Assembly (NCBI GenBank): GCA_027038805.1
Contig: JALWGO010000127.1
Location: forward strand, 1 to 12,549
Reading direction: 5' to 3'
Origin: Thermoprotei archaeon
GTDB taxonomy: Archaea > Thermoproteota > Thermoprotei_A > Sulfolobales > WANQ01
Length of the DNA: 12,549 nt
Position 1 is the stretch's first letter. Every line of letters begins with the position of its first letter. Positions 1-5,997 of this stretch are shown here, piece by piece. The notes beneath the pieces were generated by a model, which saw only the letters and a list, made by a program, of their open reading frames with translations, ran no database searches and was not told the DNA's origin. The position numbers were made by a program, and so were the translations under genes.

Positions 1-300
1 GGGCTTAGAGATGAAGATAGTCCAGGTCTCATTCTTCCTTAACGCATTTAAATAGGCATCCCTAGCTTCTTCAAGTATCTTCTTCAACTCCTCTACTGCG
101 AGTCTATAAGTATGGTTCTCACCAACTATGCTGATATTAGTTGCGGCTCTGGATTGTCCACTACTAGTATTTGTGATAGTATATTTAGTCGTAAGAGGAT
201 GCCCATGGTTGAAGTCATTCAATAGTATGATAGAGACGACTAGTACAATAATAATTGTAATAATAATTAATGTTAGTTTGTTAGAAATCAGTGTAGTCAC
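1..300 (-). CDS. Partial membrane-anchored protein of unknown function (C-terminus outside window)
   Basis: An open frame runs from GTG at 300 off the left edge, giving 100 visible residues. Residues about 9-27 are a strongly hydrophobic Ile/Leu/Val segment, read as a signal anchor or single membrane helix. It is followed by a polar Thr/Ser/Asn-rich stretch and then an amphipathic helical part rich in Glu, Lys and Leu (about residues 65-90). TTG codons at 303 and 312 are alternative starts, and a stop at 315-313 bounds the frame. A weak TATA-like stretch at about 316-325 lies about 26 bases upstream of the GTG, which fits a leaderless mRNA. I recognise no family. The layout suggests an exported or surface-tethered protein. 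The coding call rests on the long clean frame and sensible composition. Confidence 0.6.
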   Translation of the reverse strand, partial: MTTLISNKLTLIIITIIIVLVVSIILLNDFNHGHPLTTKYTITNTSSGQSRAATNISIVGENHTYRLAVEELKKILEEARDAYLNALRKNETWTIFISKP

Positions 301-361
301 CAAATCTTTCAATTACTAAAGTAAGTTTACACTCTACCTTACAGTCTAATACTTTCCCGAG

Positions 362-585
362 CTAATTAATTTTATCTGCATGTTCAAGTATATTATAGTA
401 GCTACCTCTATTCATGTTTATGAAAGCATAGGTGTTGGGCAATCCAGCTGGAGTCCATGGCTCTATTCTAATTAGCATTTTCTGTCTTAAAGGCATTATT
501 GTCTCTAATTTGAGAAGTTCTCATCGATCATATAAGCTTCTAATATGCTGTTTACTCCTATTGATGTTGTTATACTTAAGGTAAA
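362..585 (-). pseudogene. Possible frameshifted gene remnant, unknown family
   Basis: Two overlapping reading frames look like one broken coding sequence. The first is open from 585 to a TAG at 507-505 and encodes a segment ending near Glu-Ala-Tyr-Met-Ile-Asp-Glu. The second is open from 520 to a TAG at 364-362; it begins with Glu-Leu-Leu-Lys-Leu-Glu and contains an ATG at 496 and the segment IEPWTPAGLPNTYAFI. One extra base near 520 would join them. No start codon with an SD site is visible for the first part. A 44-residue ORF from ATG 496 is the alternative reading. I do not recognise the family. This is the only content I can offer for the 313-619 gap. Confidence 0.3.
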
Positions 586-619
586 TCAATAATTAATAAT
601 AGCAATAGCTTGAAGTACT

Positions 620-1411
620 TTATAATTTGTTATTTTTCCTAGACGATAGTTTGATTGTTGATAACTTGTAGGTTATGATTCCTCCAGCATTCATGGCTGA
701 ATGGGCTACTATGACTGGAATTAGTGAGTTAGTGGTGGTTCTTAAGTAGCTTAGCAGTAATCCCGTTATGAATACTTCTGATAGTAAAATAGCATGCTTC
801 TTTAGGGGCTGTAAGTGGACTAGCATGAATAATAGTGCTGGTATGATGACTGTAACATAGGTTGGTTCTTTATGTATTATTAAGTAGCCCTCAAGTAAGC
901 CTCTAAAGAGGATTTCCTCGCCCAATGGAGCTATAATCAATAATGTAAGTATGGTTAGTGTTTTGTATTCGTTGGATAGCTGTGTTGGGACTAGGTCTGT
1001 ATTGGTGGTGTATTTCTTGTTTATATAATTCATTATAAGTGATACTATTAATAGAGAAGTAGATGCAATTAAGCAAATAATCAAACTTTTTTGGCTGATA
1101 CTGAAAGTCATTGTGTTGTTTAATTTGAATAAATAAGCAATGAAAAAAGATAGAGCTATAAACAAGATCTGCGTAACGAGTCCACTGCCTAGAACCCTCC
1201 TATCATCCGAGGTTATTCTGGAACCTATAATTCCTCCAAGTATTGATGAAGGTATAAACACTATAGCCCATAGGGATACAGCATATATAATATCGGATAC
1301 CATTGTATTTAATGACATTTTCTCCACCAGAGTATCATCTTCTTCCACACGTATAGGAGATGGTATAAGAACTAATAATGGGGCTAGAAAGTTTGTAGTC
1401 CAGACAATCAT
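620..1411 (-). CDS. CPBP-family intramembrane metalloprotease (CAAX protease / Rce1-like)
   Basis: The 263-residue polytopic membrane protein carries the three motifs of the CPBP (ABI, PF02517) glutamic-type intramembrane protease family: EEILFR with Glu165, Glu166 and Arg170; FMLVH with Phe195 and His199; and HSAMN with His237 and Asn241. These residues form the family's active site, so the enzyme is probably active. Members cleave membrane or prenylated substrates, but the substrate here cannot be read. About seven hydrophobic segments are present. The start is uncertain. A TATA-like CTTTATAATA sits only a few bases before ATG 1411, which would put the transcript start inside the ORF. ATG 1318 (residue 32) is preceded by GGTGGAG and lies just before the first conserved helix. 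It is divergent from the operon starting at 1462. Confidence 0.88.
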   Translation of the reverse strand: MIVWTTNFLAPLLVLIPSPIRVEEDDTLVEKMSLNTMVSDIIYAVSLWAIVFIPSSILGGIIGSRITSDDRRVLGSGLVTQILFIALSFFIAYLFKLNNTMTFSISQKSLIICLIASTSLLIVSLIMNYINKKYTTNTDLVPTQLSNEYKTLTILTLLIIAPLGEEILFRGLLEGYLIIHKEPTYVTVIIPALLFMLVHLQPLKKHAILLSEVFITGLLLSYLRTTTNSLIPVIVAHSAMNAGGIITYKLSTIKLSSRKNNKL

Positions 1412-1413
1412 GC

Positions 1414-1423
1414 TATTATAAAG
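1414..1423. promoter_or_regulatory. Bidirectional TATA-like element between divergent genes
   Basis: The short gap between the protease gene and the membrane-protein operon contains TATTATAAAG. On the plus strand it predicts transcription starting near 1445, about 15 bases before ATG 1462, leaving room for the GGTG at 1451-1454. On the minus strand it reads CTTTATAATA and predicts a start near 1392, inside the longest protease ORF. This is motif reading only. Confidence 0.45.
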
Positions 1424-1461
1424 CTTGAACTAGGAGATAATACTGTAAGTGGTGTTAGAGA

Positions 1462-2061
1462 ATGTCTTCGATTGAAGATCTAAGAGAGGCTTTGAAACGA
1501 GTAGAGGAGCATCTTGATTTTGCTAGGCTAGTATATAGGAGTCTTCCCTTTGTGTTTTGGGCGGGCTTCATACCATTACTATACATAGCTGCATCGCTTG
1601 CTACAAGCAGTATAGGTCAAACAGCACTAGGCATAAGTATAGGCATAAGCCTATCCCTATGGTTTCTTCTAGAAGAACATTCGGCCTACAAAGTGTTAGA
1701 AAAACTAGATACCGTGTTAGGCAGACATGTTGAAAAACCAAAGCTATACATAATACTCCAGATTGTATCATGGCCTATTGCAGCACTCATTGCCTATGTA
1801 TTCGTATATATGCTTGGACTTATAGAGTCAGCATGGCCGCTAGTATTCTTCAGTAGCGGTATAGGATTACTCATATTAATAGATAAAGTCTTCAGAAGAA
1901 CCTATGACAAGGAAATGCTCACTGTTTTCGGGTTACCACTCATATCAATACCAGTAATAGACCATGTACCATTGCCGAAAGAGGACTTTGCAATAATGAT
2001 CATATCATCCTCAATGGCATTAACGGGATTCCTATACATTAGGAGGGCTTTCAGAACTTGA
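1462..2061 (+). CDS. Polytopic membrane protein of unknown function, first gene of a regulator operon
   Basis: This is a 199-residue protein. An amphipathic N-terminal helix of about 26 residues is followed by roughly six membrane segments (about 28-48, 54-71, 96-119, 124-141, 152-166, 175-193). A charged loop lies between segments 2 and 3, and a short basic tail ends the protein. The ATG at 1462 has a GGTG SD site at 1451-1454 with seven bases of spacing. Its stop codon overlaps the TTG start of the winged-helix gene, so the two are translationally coupled. A membrane protein coupled to a small DNA-binding protein suggests a sensory or self-regulated membrane function, but I recognise no named family and assign no activity. 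Confidence 0.8.
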   Translation: MSSIEDLREALKRVEEHLDFARLVYRSLPFVFWAGFIPLLYIAASLATSSIGQTALGISIGISLSLWFLLEEHSAYKVLEKLDTVLGRHVEKPKLYIILQIVSWPIAALIAYVFVYMLGLIESAWPLVFFSSGIGLLILIDKVFRRTYDKEMLTVFGLPLISIPVIDHVPLPKEDFAIMIISSSMALTGFLYIRRAFRT

Positions 2062-2378
2062 AAAACAACAAAAAAGACGCAAAAATCCTCCGGGAAATCT
2101 CTGAAAGCCCGTTAGGTAATCCAGTCAGACTAGCCATAGCACTCTACCTCCTACCAAGAAAAGGAGCATACTTCACAGTAATAGCTGAAGCACTAGGTTT
2201 AACAAAAGGAAACTTAAGACACCACCTTAACATAATGCTAAAACAAGGCCTAATAGAAGAAAAATACGTTCTAAGCAATAGACCAAGAAAATACATATCC
2301 CTTACAACAAAAGGTGCCGTAGAATTAAACAAGATCCTTAATCTATTGGAAAAATTATTAGGAACAACTAGATCTTAA
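2058..2378 (+). CDS. Winged-helix transcriptional regulator (ArsR/HTH_27-like)
   Basis: This is a 106-residue basic protein. A first helix spans about 22-33, and a helix-turn-helix spans about 38-63, including IAEALGLTKGNLRHHL with the recognition helix around residues 50-61. A wing follows from about 70-82, ending in the YISLTTKG turn typical of small archaeal ArsR/MarR-like regulators. The C-terminal leucine-rich helix (about 87-101) probably dimerises. The start is TTG at 2058, overlapping the upstream TGA by two bases. AGGAGGG at 2041-2047 lies about ten bases before it and fixes this start. It probably controls its own operon or the divergent protease gene, which is inference from position. 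Confidence 0.82.
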   Translation: MKNNKKDAKILREISESPLGNPVRLAIALYLLPRKGAYFTVIAEALGLTKGNLRHHLNIMLKQGLIEEKYVLSNRPRKYISLTTKGAVELNKILNLLEKLLGTTRS

Positions 2379-2661
2379 AGAAAAATCATATTTAATAAAA
2401 TCCATTAGTAATAATAAGATATAAAAGCACTGTCTAGATAGTATTGTTTAGCAGTGACTGGTATTGGTTCTCCTGCCTGGTTATAAGGGACTTGAAATAA
2501 TGTTCAATATAAGTGACAATAGGCCTGCTGTAAGGTATACGGGGTATTTGCCGATAATATTCTGAAACGCTTGCAACTGGCTGGAAAACCATTGGTGATT
2601 AATAAAGAACGCTTTTAAAACTCTGCCTCATACCTTCCTGTTCTCGACGAGTAATCGGCGT

Positions 2662-2689
2662 GAGAGATAATGCCCGTGCAATATCTCTC
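2662..2689. repeat. 28-base near-perfect palindrome / hairpin
   Basis: GAGAGATA (2662-2669) pairs with TATCTCTC (2682-2689). Inside that, after an A-A mismatch, TGC pairs with GCA around a CCGT loop, giving 11 pairs in 28 bases. It could be an RNA hairpin, a protein-binding palindrome or the subterminal hairpin of a lost IS200/IS605-type element. No transposase is nearby, so the last is only a possibility. Confidence 0.6.
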
Positions 2690-2891
2690 TAGACCTCATA
2701 AATGTTCTCCATAATGCTGAAGGGGTCTTAAAGGATTTAGATGAGCTCAGAAGAAGCGATTATCAAATTAAGATAATATCGCTTATAGATGTTTCTATTA
2801 CCAAGTAATAGCTTGAAGTGGTGAAGACGTAACTTAGCGGAAATACGAAAATTAATTAAAGAGATAAATCTTATAAAAAAGCGTTTATGAA
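2671..2891 (+). pseudogene. Possible eroded coding segment, unknown family
   Basis: From 2671 a frame without a normal start codon runs to a TAA at 2806-2808. It encodes a protein-like sequence including NAEGVLKDLDELRR and IKIISLIDVSITK. After the stop, short protein-like stretches continue in shifted frames, the last being NLAEIRKLIKEINLIKKRL and ending at about 2891. The charged heptad-like composition looks more like former coding sequence than random AT-rich DNA, but there is no start, no SD site and no recognised family. Confidence 0.25.
2754..2784. repeat. Interrupted inverted repeat
   Basis: AAGCGA (2754-2759) pairs with TCGCTT (2779-2784), and TATC pairs with GATA inside, with a small asymmetric bulge and a seven-base loop. 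It lies within the eroded coding segment, so its role, if any, is unclear. Confidence 0.4.
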
Positions 2892-2940
2892 TTAAGATAT
2901 ATGTAATATTATACATAATTGGACTATTAGCTCTGGGGGG

Positions 2941-3249
2941 ATGGGTTTGCATGGTCTAGTGTGGTTACTTTTAATGATTGGAGGCGGGCTTATGGCTATT
3001 ACTTCTGTTATAGTGCTTATAATGAATTATAAAAATAATAGAATTAAAAAGACTATTGATGTGTTACAGATGACTCTATTGCTGATTATAGGAGCACTAT
3101 TTGCTATTCAAGGCTATTATGAGCTGTTGGGAGCAATCTCATGGATAGACGAGGCTACCCTGTCCATTACGATAGTTATCTTAAGCCTTGCTCTGACAGT
3201 CTATAATATTAAGAAGAGACTCTCTTTGAAGCGTAGCCGACCTATATAA
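2941..3249 (+). CDS. Small three-helix membrane protein, hypothetical
   Basis: This is a 102-residue protein with three hydrophobic segments (about residues 6-28, 43-61 and 71-89) separated by a Lys/Asn-rich loop (29-40) and a short acidic loop (64-69). It ends in a strongly basic tail. The ATG at 2941 directly follows a run of six G, so the spacing to that SD-like run is too short. Either the mRNA is nearly leaderless (TATTATA at about 2906-2912 predicts a start near 2937) or translation begins at the GTG of residue 7. No family is recognised. Helix predictions and base composition look genuine. Confidence 0.65.
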   Translation: MGLHGLVWLLLMIGGGLMAITSVIVLIMNYKNNRIKKTIDVLQMTLLLIIGALFAIQGYYELLGAISWIDEATLSITIVILSLALTVYNIKKRLSLKRSRPI

Positions 3250-3384
3250 CAAGTTTTACTCTTTAGAGATCAGCGTTTCCTCATCGAACATCCTTGAGAT
3301 GCTTCCATGCATCTTTTGAGCATACCAGTGGGATTGCCTATTTAGGGAGTTCTTGCTTTACAAAAATACAAGGAAATGCTTGTG

Positions 3385-3438
3385 TGGTGAACTCTGCAGG
3401 GATTTGAACCTGGGATCACTATGGCTCCGGAGGCCAGC
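3385..3438 (-). pseudogene. tRNA-Arg(CCG) 3'-half remnant A (att-like scar)
   Basis: Read on the minus strand, this begins in the anticodon stem and continues through an anticodon loop identical to that of the intact tRNA at 8314-8391 (CTCCGGA, anticodon CCG), an intact T-loop TTCAAAT, and a CCA. The D-arm and 5' acceptor strand are missing. Four of five anticodon-stem pairs persist, but the T-stem has mismatches and the variable region is two bases longer, so it cannot fold as a tRNA. A 3' tRNA half in the same orientation, downstream of the intact gene, is the usual scar left by integration into a tRNA gene. Confidence 0.72.
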
Positions 3439-3455
3439 ACTTATAAACAAATATC

Positions 3456-3478
3456 CCTAGGATTGATGTTAATCTAGG
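3456..3478. repeat. Hairpin next to tRNA remnant A
   Basis: CCTAG + ATT (3456-3464, one bulged G) pairs with AATCTAGG (3471-3478) around a GATGTT loop. It lies 18 bases beyond the tRNA remnant and is followed at once by a second hairpin. Confidence 0.5.
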
Positions 3479-3481
3479 ACG

Positions 3482-3506
3482 AATAGGTATGGATTTCATA
3501 CCTATT
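3482..3506. repeat. Perfect 10-base-pair hairpin
   Basis: AATAGGTATG (3482-3491) and CATACCTATT (3497-3506) are exact reverse complements around a five-base loop. This is the strongest short inverted repeat seen in the window. It lies between tRNA remnant A and the 3' end of the minus-strand toxin pseudogene, so it could be a terminator hairpin, a recombinase-binding site at an element end, or a small RNA. Confidence 0.65.
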
Positions 3507-3603
3507 GTCTAGTATATGGTACAGTAATGCCGATACACCTTCCAGCAAAGTAAATGTAGGGGAATACATAATTACGGTTGCTTTCATGTCTCCAGTTTTG
3601 TTG

Positions 3604-4105
3604 TTATTTCTCTCCTGTATCTCTTAGAAGCTTGTCTATGAGGTTATTACTGAGATAGAATCCCTTCTTCCTAAGCTTCTCTATTACTGGCTTAATCTCT
3701 TTAATCAAGCCTTTCAACTTCGTAGTCTTCAAAAGACCTAGTGTGCCTATGATTTTTAAGCCAAGTCTTCTCGCCAGCTTTCTACCTTTAAGATCATCTA
3801 TTATTAGTAGGTTATTCCTCTCCAGGGCTAAGGCTATTGCTTCGGCCTCGCCTTCATCAACAATGGTCTTTAGCACAGCAACTATTCTCTTGTCACGAGG
3901 CTCCTCTACGAATAGAAAATCTAAGTCCTGGAAATACTCCTTCTCTTTTGACACTAAGCTCTCTCATAACACTTGGAGGAACTGTTATTCCCTGAAATAG
4001 CAAGTTGAGCTCTTCTAGTAATCCTGCATGCTTGAGGGCTATAAGGGGAGACGTGTCTGAGATAGCAATACTAATCTCTTGTTCCTTCTGCAAGTTCCTC
4101 TGCAA
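3604..4105 (-). pseudogene. PIN-like toxin, DUF3368 family, single frameshift
   Basis: Two frames together encode one DUF3368 (PF11848) PIN-like ribonuclease toxin homologous along its length to the intact toxin at 7394. The N-terminal frame (4105 to 3893) contains ISDTSPLIAL with the first catalytic Asp and ITVPPSVMREL. The C-terminal frame (open from 3954) contains GEAEAIALALE, LLIIDD and IGTLGLL. The frames meet at an A-run (AAAA, 3949-3946), and one extra A explains the break. The ATG start lies 35 bases inside the upstream antitoxin gene, exactly as in the intact module, which supports it. A sequencing error or programmed frameshift cannot be excluded; otherwise the toxin is inactivated by one recent change. 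Confidence 0.85.
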
Positions 4106-4316
4106 TTCTCAGCTCCTCTTCTAACTCCTCTTCATCCAAGTTAATTATGCTAATCTTCCTTCGAGAAATCTCCCTCATAAAATCCTCAACACACAACCCT
4201 GCAAGCTCAGCAGCTTGTTTAAGAGTAAGCCTACCCTCTCGGTAAAGCTCAATAGCCAGGAGAAGCCTAGCCTCATACTCATCAATACCAATGTGCTCAG
4301 GTGCGCTTATTTTCAA
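4071..4316 (-). CDS. UPF0175-family antitoxin
   Basis: This 81-residue acidic protein matches the UPF0175 (PF03683) layout: a short N-terminal strand, a helix with EARLLLAIELYREGRL, a helix-turn-helix-like core LKQAAELAGLCVEDFMREI, and an acidic C-terminal helix (LDEEELEEELRIAEEL) that probably wraps the toxin. Members pair with DUF3368/PIN toxins, and the next gene is one. The start is TTG at 4316, supported by a perfect archaeal SD GGTGAT at 4331-4326 (nine-base spacing) and by TATAAAAA at 4385-4378, which predicts transcription from about 4355. The open frame continues upstream but has no start codon downstream of that promoter. With its toxin frameshifted, it may be a toxinless antitoxin. 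Confidence 0.82.
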   Translation of the reverse strand: MKISAPEHIGIDEYEARLLLAIELYREGRLTLKQAAELAGLCVEDFMREISRRKISIINLDEEELEEELRIAEELAEGTRD

Positions 4317-4800
4317 AACCCTTATATCACCATCAATAATATATGTAAGCTCTCGTATTAAATCATCATGTAATAGGTTTTTATACTTGATAGCCTAGTT
4401 AGAGAGATGGAACAATGCTTTTTCATACGATTATGCTACTAATTAAAGGGCTCGAAGAACCTATATAGATTGTAATATTGTATTTACATAAGTAGATTTT
4501 TGTTCGACAAGAGGCAAATATTAGTTCCCGTAATTGTTTATTTACATGGATTTTCTGTTTAATAGCTTCTTTAAAGCTAGCTAAAGATGCGTTGAAATGA
4601 TTATTAACTGCGTTAAGGTTTTATTAATAATTCTTATTAAAAAGGTGCTATTATGACTGGTCGAGAAATATTCTACATCTAAGAGGTATCTCCAGAAGAA
4701 TGTATTGAAAGGCATTTTTCATAGCAACTATGCATAAAATTTTAGGCTGCATGCTAAAGACTCATAATTAGTGCTTATGTGGCGTTGCTAGGCTGGAAGG
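4317..4800. other. 484-base AT-rich gap between two TA modules
   Basis: Apart from the minus-strand promoter region of the first antitoxin, I see no intact gene. A possible gene start lies at 4653 (ATG with AAGGTG six bases upstream), but the frame stops after nine codons. A further 14-codon frame after that stop (VSPEECIERHF within it) ends at 4724, which would fit the decayed 5' part of a lost gene. The eroded antitoxin copy begins at its right end. Confidence 0.45.
4378..4385 (-). promoter_or_regulatory. Box A promoter of the minus-strand TA module
   Basis: TATAAAAA on the minus strand, about 30 bases before the expected transcript start near 4355, is the best archaeal box A in this gap. 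The transcript would have a leader of about 39 bases containing GGTGAT before the TTG start of the antitoxin. Confidence 0.55.
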
Positions 4801-4932
4801 ATGGCGGGTATCTCAAAATGGGATTTCCTGGAACTACTAGCTAGACAAGGTATACTGCTACACTATGGCGAAGAAGAGCTGAAAGAAGATCCAGAGGTTG
4901 GCAAGAGGCTTGCAAAGAAGGTAAGAGAGTAA
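4760..4932 (+). pseudogene. Eroded UPF0175 antitoxin copy
   Basis: From 4801 the frame reads MAGISKWDFLELLAR, then HYGEEELKEDPEV and a Lys/Arg-rich end, stopping at 4930-4932. It matches the C-terminal half of the intact antitoxin at 7150-7428 almost residue for residue. Upstream, nucleotide similarity continues (a GCGTTGCTAGG block matching GCATCACTAGG), but a deletion of about five bases breaks the frame, and a TAG sits where the intact gene has Gln. The N-terminal half is not recoverable. This is a dead copy of the same module type, in the same orientation as the intact one. Confidence 0.78.
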
Positions 4933-5155
4933 TAGGGCGAAAAAGAGTTTTTCGTAGTCTCTAACTTAAAGTGTTATTACTGAAACTGTTAGAATATATC
5001 GCTTAGACTTCTTGTAGAAGCTCTTCAGGGGAAAACTCTTGTCACAGAGCATGTCTGCAAGAAATAGCTAATGAGGTAGGCCTGGTTGGAGAAGGCTGTA
5101 AGGGCGGATTTCATGATATAGAGGGGAAGTCAGTAATAAGAGTTTATGGGTTGTA
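4933..5155 (+). pseudogene. Eroded DUF3368 PIN-like toxin copy
   Basis: Immediately after the eroded antitoxin the sequence encodes FFVVSN, then RIYRLDFL, a stop, KLFRGK and, in a shifted frame, LVTEHVCK and RADFMI. These align in order with VVSNSS, RICHLDLMEKLFKK, IVPEAVWK and RARFIHVE of the intact toxin at 7394-7924. At least two in-frame stops and two frame changes are needed. The alignable part ends near 5150, so the C-terminal catalytic half with GEAEA and IDD is gone. It is the partner of the eroded antitoxin and is clearly non-functional. Confidence 0.7.
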
Positions 5156-5245
5156 GTGATGTAGAAATGGTTATCTTAGTATTAAAGTCCTATTTAAGCA
5201 CAATTGTAAAAACCATTTAACTACTAATTGTGGATAACTATATAT

Positions 5246-5251
5246 GGAGGT
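5246..5251 (+). promoter_or_regulatory. SD site deciding the TTG start of the first VapB
   Basis: GGAGGT lies eight bases before TTG 5260. The in-frame ATG at 5266 is 14 bases away, so the TTG is the better start. Confidence 0.6.
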
Positions 5252-5259
5252 AGATTAAG

Positions 5260-5463
5260 TTGTCTATGATTATACGGGCCAAGTATGAGAGAGGTGTTCT
5301 CAGACCTCTTAGTAAGATAAAGGAGTTAAGAGATGGGGAGATAGTCATAATTAAGGTACTGGGCAAGGATATTGCTGAGGAAGTTTTTGGTTCTATAAAG
5401 GTAGAAAGAGAGAAAGTTGAGAGAGTTTTAAGGGAAGCAGAGGATGAATTCAGCCTTTATTGA
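5260..5463 (+). CDS. VapB-type antitoxin, AF2212-like (DUF104) family
   Basis: This 67-residue protein has the AF2212-like (PF01954) signature: an N-terminal strand IIRAKYERGVLRPL, a turn with LRDGEIVIIKV forming the second strand pair, and an acidic C-terminal helix (EREKVERVLREAEDEF) expected to bind and block the toxin's active site. Length is normal for the family. It overlaps the PIN toxin gene by 20 bases, so the two are coupled. The strand part probably binds DNA for autoregulation, by family analogy. This module looks intact. Confidence 0.85.
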   Translation: MSMIIRAKYERGVLRPLSKIKELRDGEIVIIKVLGKDIAEEVFGSIKVEREKVERVLREAEDEFSLY

Positions 5464-5878
5464 CACTAACGTTATAATCAGGTACTATGCAGGCGACTCT
5501 GAGGCAAGGGAGACCCTAGAGCCTGTGCTTAGTGGCGAAATAGTGGGTTATATTAACAGCATTGTATTCTCGGAGGTGTTATTTATTCTTCTCAAACTCT
5601 TGACAGACATGAAGGCCTATGAGCTAAAGAGGAGGCCGCAAATAGTCAGGAAAACCCTTAAGATGCTTGATAAACAAATAGCCTTTCTTCAAGGATACTT
5701 TACCGAGCTAGAAATAAACAAAGAGATTAAACAGACAGCTCTAGACATAATGAGGCAATATGGATTATTACCTAACGATGCCATTATAGCTGCTACATGC
5801 AAACACTATAACATAGACACAATAATTACCTTTGACGAAGACTTTAAGCGAGTGCCATGGTTAACAGTTCTCCCTTAA
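5444..5878 (+). CDS. VapC-type PIN-domain ribonuclease toxin
   Basis: The 144-residue PIN-domain protein has all acidic residues expected for Mg-dependent RNA cleavage: Asp7 in FIDTNVIIRYY, Glu44 in FSEVLF, Asp112 in LLPNDAIIAATC, and Asp131/Asp133 in ITFDEDF. Length is normal for VapC. The ATG start lies inside the antitoxin gene. Archaeal VapC proteins usually cleave tRNA or rRNA; the target here cannot be read from sequence. It looks intact and is the only complete AF2212-like/VapC pair in the window. It lies in the older (3 kb) interval between the two tRNA remnants. Confidence 0.9.
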   Translation: MNSAFIDTNVIIRYYAGDSEARETLEPVLSGEIVGYINSIVFSEVLFILLKLLTDMKAYELKRRPQIVRKTLKMLDKQIAFLQGYFTELEINKEIKQTALDIMRQYGLLPNDAIIAATCKHYNIDTIITFDEDFKRVPWLTVLP

Positions 5879-5997
5879 GGGGAAGGGAATTCTATCAAGA
5901 CAGTCTAGTATTTCTTGATGCCATGAAAATAAATAGTGTTTCTTACAATTGTCTAAGGTAAGGGTGCCTTTGTGTTGCAGGTTTTGTCTGGATCTAG

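Larger units (their letters stand above)
2379..2940. other. 562-base intergenic stretch with hairpins and a decayed coding segment
   Basis: No convincing intact gene is visible on either strand. The stretch contains a 28-base palindrome (2662-2689), a probable eroded coding segment (2671-2891), a second hairpin (2754-2784) and, at its right end, TATA-like elements serving the next gene (TTATAAAAA near 2870-2878 and TATTATA near 2906-2912). I see nothing definite in 2379-2660. Confidence 0.5.
3250..3603. other. 354-base gene-free stretch holding a tRNA remnant and hairpins
   Basis: No protein-coding gene is supported here. The interval contains a six-base-stem hairpin at 3297-3314 (AGATGC / GCATCT), the minus-strand tRNA-Arg 3'-half remnant at 3385-3438, and two hairpins at 3456-3478 and 3482-3506 immediately beyond it. 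Confidence 0.6.

Noticed and set aside
128..319. Plus-strand 63-codon frame rich in Ile and Val
   Set aside because: It is antisense to a better frame on the minus strand (1-300), which has a membrane helix followed by ordinary soluble composition and runs on beyond the window.
1140..1421. Plus-strand 93-codon frame
   Set aside because: It is entirely antisense to the CPBP protease gene, whose catalytic motifs are clear.
2737..2952. Minus-strand 71-codon frame
   Set aside because: It has no SD site and an unconvincing composition, and overlaps the promoter and start of the gene at 2941. The plus-strand remnant there is more protein-like.
4653..4724. Short gene starting at ATG 4653 with a good SD site
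   Set aside because: The frame stops after nine codons. The codons after the stop are mildly protein-like, but the stretch is too short to call more than a possible remnant.
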